A stretch of 64,000 bases of DNA, taken from assembly GCF_003460605.1 (NCBI RefSeq), contig NZ_QTVN01000002.1, forward strand, positions 302,740-366,739, given 5' to 3'. Position numbers and translations under genes: made by a program. Below, in pieces: positions 60,634-64,000 of this stretch; the stretch's first letter is position 1, and every line of letters begins with the position of its first letter. The stretch comes from Ruminococcus sp. AF31-8BH. Its GTDB lineage: Bacteria > Bacillota > Clostridia > Lachnospirales > Lachnospiraceae. The notes below the pieces were generated by a model. It ran no database searches and had not been told where the DNA came from. It saw only the letters and a list, made by a program, of their open reading frames with translations.

Positions 60634-60662
60634 AATGATAATTGTTCTTGTTGAGAATGATA
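60634..60662. promoter_or_regulatory. candidate Fur/PerR-type sites upstream of the peroxiredoxin promoter
   Basis: Two AATGATA stretches (60634 and 60656, 22 bases apart), the first extended as AATGATAATTGTT, lie 20-48 bases upstream of the -35 box. AATGATAAT is the core of Fur and PerR boxes, and ahp operons of Firmicutes are classic PerR targets. The palindromic halves are incomplete. Confidence 0.35.
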
Positions 60663-60681
60663 TTCACTTACGTAAAATTCG

Positions 60682-60710
60682 TTGACATCATCAGGAAAGA
60701 ATGTTATATT
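60682..60710 (+). promoter_or_regulatory. sigma-A promoter of the peroxiredoxin operon
   Basis: TTGACA, exactly 17 bases, TATATT. This is one of the strongest promoter matches in the window, 83 bases before the peroxiredoxin start codon. The rest of the gap (60534-60681) has no gene. Confidence 0.8.
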
Positions 60711-60792
60711 ACAAATAAAGTTAGTCTTTCCTAACCAGCATCAATTTCCGCATTTTTGGGAATGCTTATTACAAAAAAGGAGGAATTTCAAA

Positions 60793-61356
60793 ATGTCAAT
60801 GATCAATAAAGAAGTAAGTGATTTTTCTGTTCAGGCTTATCAGAATGGGGAGTTTAAGACCGTAACAAAGGCCGATATTCTGGGAAAATGGAGCGTATTT
60901 TTCTTCTATCCGGCAGACTTTACCTTTGTATGCCCTACCGAGTTAGAGGATCTGCAGAATAAATATTCTGATTTCCAGGCTGCAGGCTGCGAAATCTACT
61001 CTGTATCTACAGATTCCCATTTTGTCCACAAGGCATGGCACGATTCCTCTGAGAGAATCAGTAAGATCACTTACCCAATGCTGGCAGATCCTACCCACGC
61101 ACTCTGCAGAGATTTTGAAGTGCTGATCGAAGCTGACGGAATGGCAGAAAGAGGAAGCTTCATTGTGAACCCGGAAGGCAAGATCGTAGTTTACGAAGTA
61201 AATGCCGGCAATGTAGGCCGCAATGCGGATGAGCTTTTCCGCCGTCTCCAGGCAAGCCAGTTCGTAGCAGAGCATGGCGACCAGGTGTGCCCGGCCAAAT
61301 GGCAGCCAGGGGCTGAAACTCTGAAGCCAAGTCTGGATCTGGTAGGTATGCTTTAA
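60793..61356 (+). CDS. ahpC: peroxiredoxin AhpC (2-Cys)
   Basis: 187 aa from the ATG at 60793 with AGGAGGA upstream. It reduces hydrogen peroxide, organic peroxides and peroxynitrite in the cytoplasm. The peroxidatic cysteine is C47 in DFTFVCPTEL, with the conserved P40 and T44 just before it. The resolving cysteine is C166 in QVCPAKW. Length and both motifs match the AhpC class, which uses AhpF as electron donor. The stop codon overlaps the start of the AhpF-like reductase, so the two are translationally coupled. Confidence 0.95.
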   Translation: MSMINKEVSDFSVQAYQNGEFKTVTKADILGKWSVFFFYPADFTFVCPTELEDLQNKYSDFQAAGCEIYSVSTDSHFVHKAWHDSSERISKITYPMLADPTHALCRDFEVLIEADGMAERGSFIVNPEGKIVVYEVNAGNVGRNADELFRRLQASQFVAEHGDQVCPAKWQPGAETLKPSLDLVGML

Positions 61357-63008
61357 TGGAAAACAAAAATTTCTATGATGTGGTCGTGATCGGCGGAGGC
61401 CCTGCCGGTCTGACCGCAGCTTTATATCTGGCCCGCGCCTGCTACCGTGTTCTGGTAATCGAGAAGGAAAAATTTGGCGGCCAGATCACCATTACCGATG
61501 AAGTGGTAAATTATCCAGGTGTAGAAAAAACCAGTGGAAAAGAGCTGACTGCGGTCATGCAAAAACAGGCGGAACATTTCGGAGCGGAATTTCTCCTTGG
61601 AGAGGTTGCCAGCCTGAAAAAAGCAGAAACACCATCCAGCGCAGAAATCTGGGAAACAACCACCGATAAAGGCTCGTACCAGAGCTTTGGGATCCTGCTT
61701 GCAACAGGTGCCCATCCAAGGATGATCGGTTTCCCAGGCGAAGCTGATTTTCGCGGTCACGGAGTTGCTTACTGCGCCACCTGTGACGGAGAGTTTTTCC
61801 GCGGAAAAGAAATCTTCGTCGTTGGCGGCGGGTTTGCAGCAGCAGAAGAGAGCGTATTTCTGACAAAGTATGCAAGCCATGTGACCATTTTAATCCGCGG
61901 AAATGATTTTTCCTGCGCAGAGGCAGTGGCGGAAGCCGCCAAAAATCACCCTAAGATCACAGTTTTAACCAATACAGAGGTTGTCTATGTGGAAGGTGAC
62001 CACACCCTGCGAAAGATCTGCTACAAAAATAAAAATACCGAGGAAGAAACTATTTTCGATTCTGCAGATGACACCTTCGGAGTATTTGTATTTGCAGGCT
62101 ACACCCCAAATACAGATCTGGTAAAAGACCTGATCGCTCTGGATTCCCATGGATATGTGGAAACAGACCGAACCCAGAAGACCAGCTGCCCTGGAATTTA
62201 CGCAGCCGGAGATGTGTGCCAGAAGAATCTCCGCCAGGTGGTAACTGCAGTGGGAGATGGTGCCACAGCAGCCACAGAGCTGGAAAAATATGCCGCAGCC
62301 ATGCAGGAGAAAACCGGAATCCACCCGGAAAAGCCAATCAAAAAAGAGACCGAAGTCCACGAGGAACCGTCTGCAGGAAAAGAAACGGAAGGGAAATCCT
62401 CGGCCGGTATTTTTTCACAGGATATCGTAAACCAGCTGAATGTGGTATTTTCCAGAATGGAGGGGAACCTGCAGCTTGACCTGCATCTGGATTCCCGTCC
62501 CGTCAGCCAGGAATTAAAAGGCTATATGACAGAACTGGAGAAATATACAGACAAACTGACCGTACAGGAATCGAATTCTGCTTCGGATTCTGCTGCCTTG
62601 CTGCCTTTTGTAGAAGTGCTGACTGCCTCTGGTGAAAAGACCGGATTAGCTTTCCACGGCGTGCCAGGGGGACATGAGTTCACCTCTTTTATCCTGGGAT
62701 TATATAACGCCGCAGGCCCGGGACAGCCTCTTGATCCTACCATCAGAGAACGTATCCTTGCCATCGACCATAAGGTACAGATGCAGATCCTGGTATCCCT
62801 TTCCTGTACCATGTGCCCGGATCTGGTAGCGGCAGCCCAGAGGATTGCCTCCTTAAATCCCCTTGTAACAGCAGAAGTATACGACATCGCCCATTTCCCG
62901 GACTTAAAAGAAAAATACAACGTTATGAGCGTCCCCTGCCTGGTGATCAACCAGGATCAAGTGACATTCGGGAAAAAGAATATTCAGCAGCTGCTGGAAT
63001 TGCTCTAA
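61356..63008 (+). CDS. AhpF-like reductase with the thioredoxin-fold module at the C-terminus
   Basis: 550 aa. Residues about 7-310 are a thioredoxin-reductase-type flavoprotein: FAD motif GGGPAGLTAALYLARA, redox CATC at C140/C143, NADPH motif GGGFAAAEES, and the second FAD motif GIYAAGDVCQ. A charged linker (about 318-350) follows. Residues about 355-550 are a double thioredoxin fold like the N-terminal domain of AhpF, including GHEFTSFILGL and SLSCTMCPDLV with C484/C487. In Escherichia coli AhpF this module comes first; here the order is reversed. It should pass electrons from NAD(P)H through both disulfides to the coupled AhpC. Confidence 0.88.
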   Translation: MENKNFYDVVVIGGGPAGLTAALYLARACYRVLVIEKEKFGGQITITDEVVNYPGVEKTSGKELTAVMQKQAEHFGAEFLLGEVASLKKAETPSSAEIWETTTDKGSYQSFGILLATGAHPRMIGFPGEADFRGHGVAYCATCDGEFFRGKEIFVVGGGFAAAEESVFLTKYASHVTILIRGNDFSCAEAVAEAAKNHPKITVLTNTEVVYVEGDHTLRKICYKNKNTEEETIFDSADDTFGVFVFAGYTPNTDLVKDLIALDSHGYVETDRTQKTSCPGIYAAGDVCQKNLRQVVTAVGDGATAATELEKYAAAMQEKTGIHPEKPIKKETEVHEEPSAGKETEGKSSAGIFSQDIVNQLNVVFSRMEGNLQLDLHLDSRPVSQELKGYMTELEKYTDKLTVQESNSASDSAALLPFVEVLTASGEKTGLAFHGVPGGHEFTSFILGLYNAAGPGQPLDPTIRERILAIDHKVQMQILVSLSCTMCPDLVAAAQRIASLNPLVTAEVYDIAHFPDLKEKYNVMSVPCLVINQDQVTFGKKNIQQLLELL

Positions 63009-63051
63009 ACAGGATGCTCGCCATCTGGACGCAGTTGTGTGGAATTTATTG

Positions 63052-63080
63052 TTGACAGCCCCGCAAAAGCATAGTAGAAT
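63052..63080 (+). promoter_or_regulatory. sigma-A promoter upstream of the AraC remnant
   Basis: TTGACA, exactly 17 bases, TAGAAT, 44 bases after the AhpF-like gene. A strong hairpin with T run follows 26 bases downstream, so most transcripts would stop before the AraC frame. Confidence 0.6.
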
Positions 63081-63105
63081 ATTCCTAGTATAATAGTAGG
63101 ATAAT

Positions 63106-63152
63106 AAAAACTGTAATGATAAACTCCTATGGTTTATTGTTACAGTTTTTTC
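63106..63152 (+). terminator. leader terminator between promoter and AraC remnant
   Basis: AAAAACTGTAA pairs with TTACAGTTTTT, with an inner ATAAAC/GTTTAT stem, and T bases follow. It can end the ahp transcript or attenuate the following gene. Confidence 0.7.
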
Positions 63153-63169
63153 TTTGGAGGAATTCACCA

Positions 63170-63688
63170 ATGTCAAAAGCGGAATATCGTTACTACGAGC
63201 TTTCTCAGGAAATTCCATTGCTTGTGTTAACCGGAGGATCATCCAAGAAGAACAGCAGAAAAAGAGCAATTATAAATATGCGTTTTTATCCCTTGCCTTT
63301 AATTTTCTTTTGTTTTTTGACCGGCTGAACAAGGTAGAGCATGAGCCTGAACTTTCTCATTCTGATACCATGAATTATGTCCGGAAAATCGTAAACTATA
63401 TGGAGCTTCATTACATGGAGGAGATTAAAGCCAGGGATTATGCCAGAAGCTGCGGATTAAGCGGAAACCCATATGCGAAGAATTTTTTCCGAATATACCA
63501 ACATGTCTCCATCGGAATACCTGAACGTTGTCCGGATCAACAAGGCGTGTGAGCTGCTGGCACATGGAAATGACTCCATAGAGGATATTTCCCGTGCAGC
63601 AGGCTATCCGGTCCTGTCAACCTTCCTGCGGAATTTCCGAAAAATAACCGGACTTTCCCCCAGCGCCTGGCGCAAACAAGGAATTTAA
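63170..63688 (+). pseudogene. AraC-family regulator gene broken by two frame changes
   Basis: It starts MSKAEYRYYELSQEIPLLVLTG in one frame (GGAGG just upstream), continues in a second frame (YAFLSLAFNFLLFFDRL ... NYVRKIVNYMELHYMEEIKA) and returns to the first near 63470 (MRRIFSEYTNMSPSEYLNVV ... DISRAAGYPVLSTFLRNFRK). Most of the ligand-binding domain is missing, so at least one break is a deletion. The two helix-turn-helix motifs are present but split between frames. Confidence 0.7.
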
Positions 63689-63754
63689 GAAAAATGGATA
63701 CAGCAGCAGGCAGACAATAGAATTTTAATACATTATATTTTATGGAGGTATTGT

Positions 63755-63967
63755 ATGAAAGCACATAAATATTGGTCTATCGGAGCACTTATTACCATGA
63801 TCGGAACTTTTTATACCGGTTACAAAGGGTTAAAATCAAGCCACAAATATTTCGCATTAAGCTCTCTGCTTTGTATGATAATGTCTATCTATACGGGACA
63901 TAAAATGATTTCAGGTAGTAAAAAAGCGAAAAAGAAAGCGGAAGCTAATGATCTCTCGGAATTCTGA
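63755..63967 (+). CDS. small two-helix membrane protein, DUF6219-like
   Basis: 70 aa, start supported by TGGAGG. Two similar membrane hairpin halves: YWSIGALITMIGTFYTGYKG and YFALSSLLCMIMSIYTGHKM each hold a helix followed by Y-T-G-[YH]-K, and the tail is basic then acidic (SKKAKKKAEANDLSEF). The internal symmetry and length match DUF6219, whose role is unknown. No partners; the window ends 33 bases later. Confidence 0.6.
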   Translation: MKAHKYWSIGALITMIGTFYTGYKGLKSSHKYFALSSLLCMIMSIYTGHKMISGSKKAKKKAEANDLSEF

Positions 63968-64000
63968 TTGATCATGCCAGCGAAACTCTGGCAGTGAACT

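Noticed and set aside
1..64000. tRNA, rRNA, prophage or intact insertion sequence.
   Set aside because: No tRNA-like cloverleaf, rRNA segment, integrase, transposase or phage structural gene was recognised on either strand; the mobile-element signals are limited to the small repeats and remnants listed.

Overview
The window looks like the chromosome of a gut Firmicute of the Lachnospiraceae type (Blautia / Ruminococcus-like; the genus is a guess). The signs are moderate G+C, strong AGGAGG-like ribosome binding sites, sigma-A promoters of the TTGACA-N17-TATATT kind, YesM/YesN-type and LytTR/GHKL two-component systems, a complete [FeFe]-hydrogenase maturation set (HydE, HydG, HydF), many ABC transporters and no outer-membrane genes. 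I see no rRNA, tRNA, CRISPR array, prophage or intact insertion sequence.

Layout. 0-8.1 kb is an alpha-L-fucoside utilisation locus: the start of a GH95 fucosidase at the left edge, a YesN/YesM two-component pair, a divergent sugar ABC transporter without its own ATPase, and a GH29 fucosidase. 8.2-13.5 kb holds a YitT membrane protein, a MATE exporter, an unknown gene, an NSS sodium symporter and a FadR-type regulator. 13.9-19.2 kb is a LytTR regulator, a soluble GHKL kinase and two overlapping ABC exporter half-transporters. 19.3-25.6 kb is an OmpR-type two-component system followed by a frameshifted lipoprotein gene and a two-permease/one-ATPase ABC transporter; matching TTACA-N6-TTACA boxes precede the regulator and the lipoprotein gene. 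25.7-28.6 kb has a cell-surface protein, a partner membrane protein and a CDP-alcohol phosphatidyltransferase. 28.7-33.7 kb is a ferric-siderophore-type ABC operon with a divergent AraC regulator. 34.4-38.7 kb is a TM1266-like regulator plus hydE-hydG-hydF. 39.3-41.2 kb is a LysR regulator divergent from a siroheme/ferredoxin-type reductase. 42.2-47.6 kb is a five-gene oligopeptide/nickel-type ABC operon in which one ATPase gene carries a one-base frameshift. 47.7-49.9 kb has a stand-alone HipA-like kinase and an RsmJ-like methyltransferase.

49.9-58.1 kb is a decay zone: truncated AraC, an ABC exporter deleted in its middle, a RibD-like reductase in two frames, one intact and two broken GNAT genes, a KTR remnant, and a 5'-truncated Cys-rich tandem-repeat gene of 14 units. 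Each unit keeps an invariant C-x10-C-x2-C-x14-H pattern, which makes this the most unusual coding structure in the window. 58.1-60.5 kb has two methyltransferases and a secreted protein. 60.7-63.0 kb is a peroxide-defence operon: AhpC followed by an AhpF-like reductase whose thioredoxin-fold module sits at the C-terminus instead of the N-terminus. The window ends with a broken AraC gene and a DUF6219-like small membrane protein.

Two frameshifts fall in or at homopolymer runs (A7 at 22547, G5 at 44201). They may be real mutations or sequencing errors, and raw reads would decide. The gene remnants at 33.7, 38.8, 41.2-42.1, 49.9-54.1 and 63.2 kb instead show deletions and joins that a single sequencing error cannot explain.
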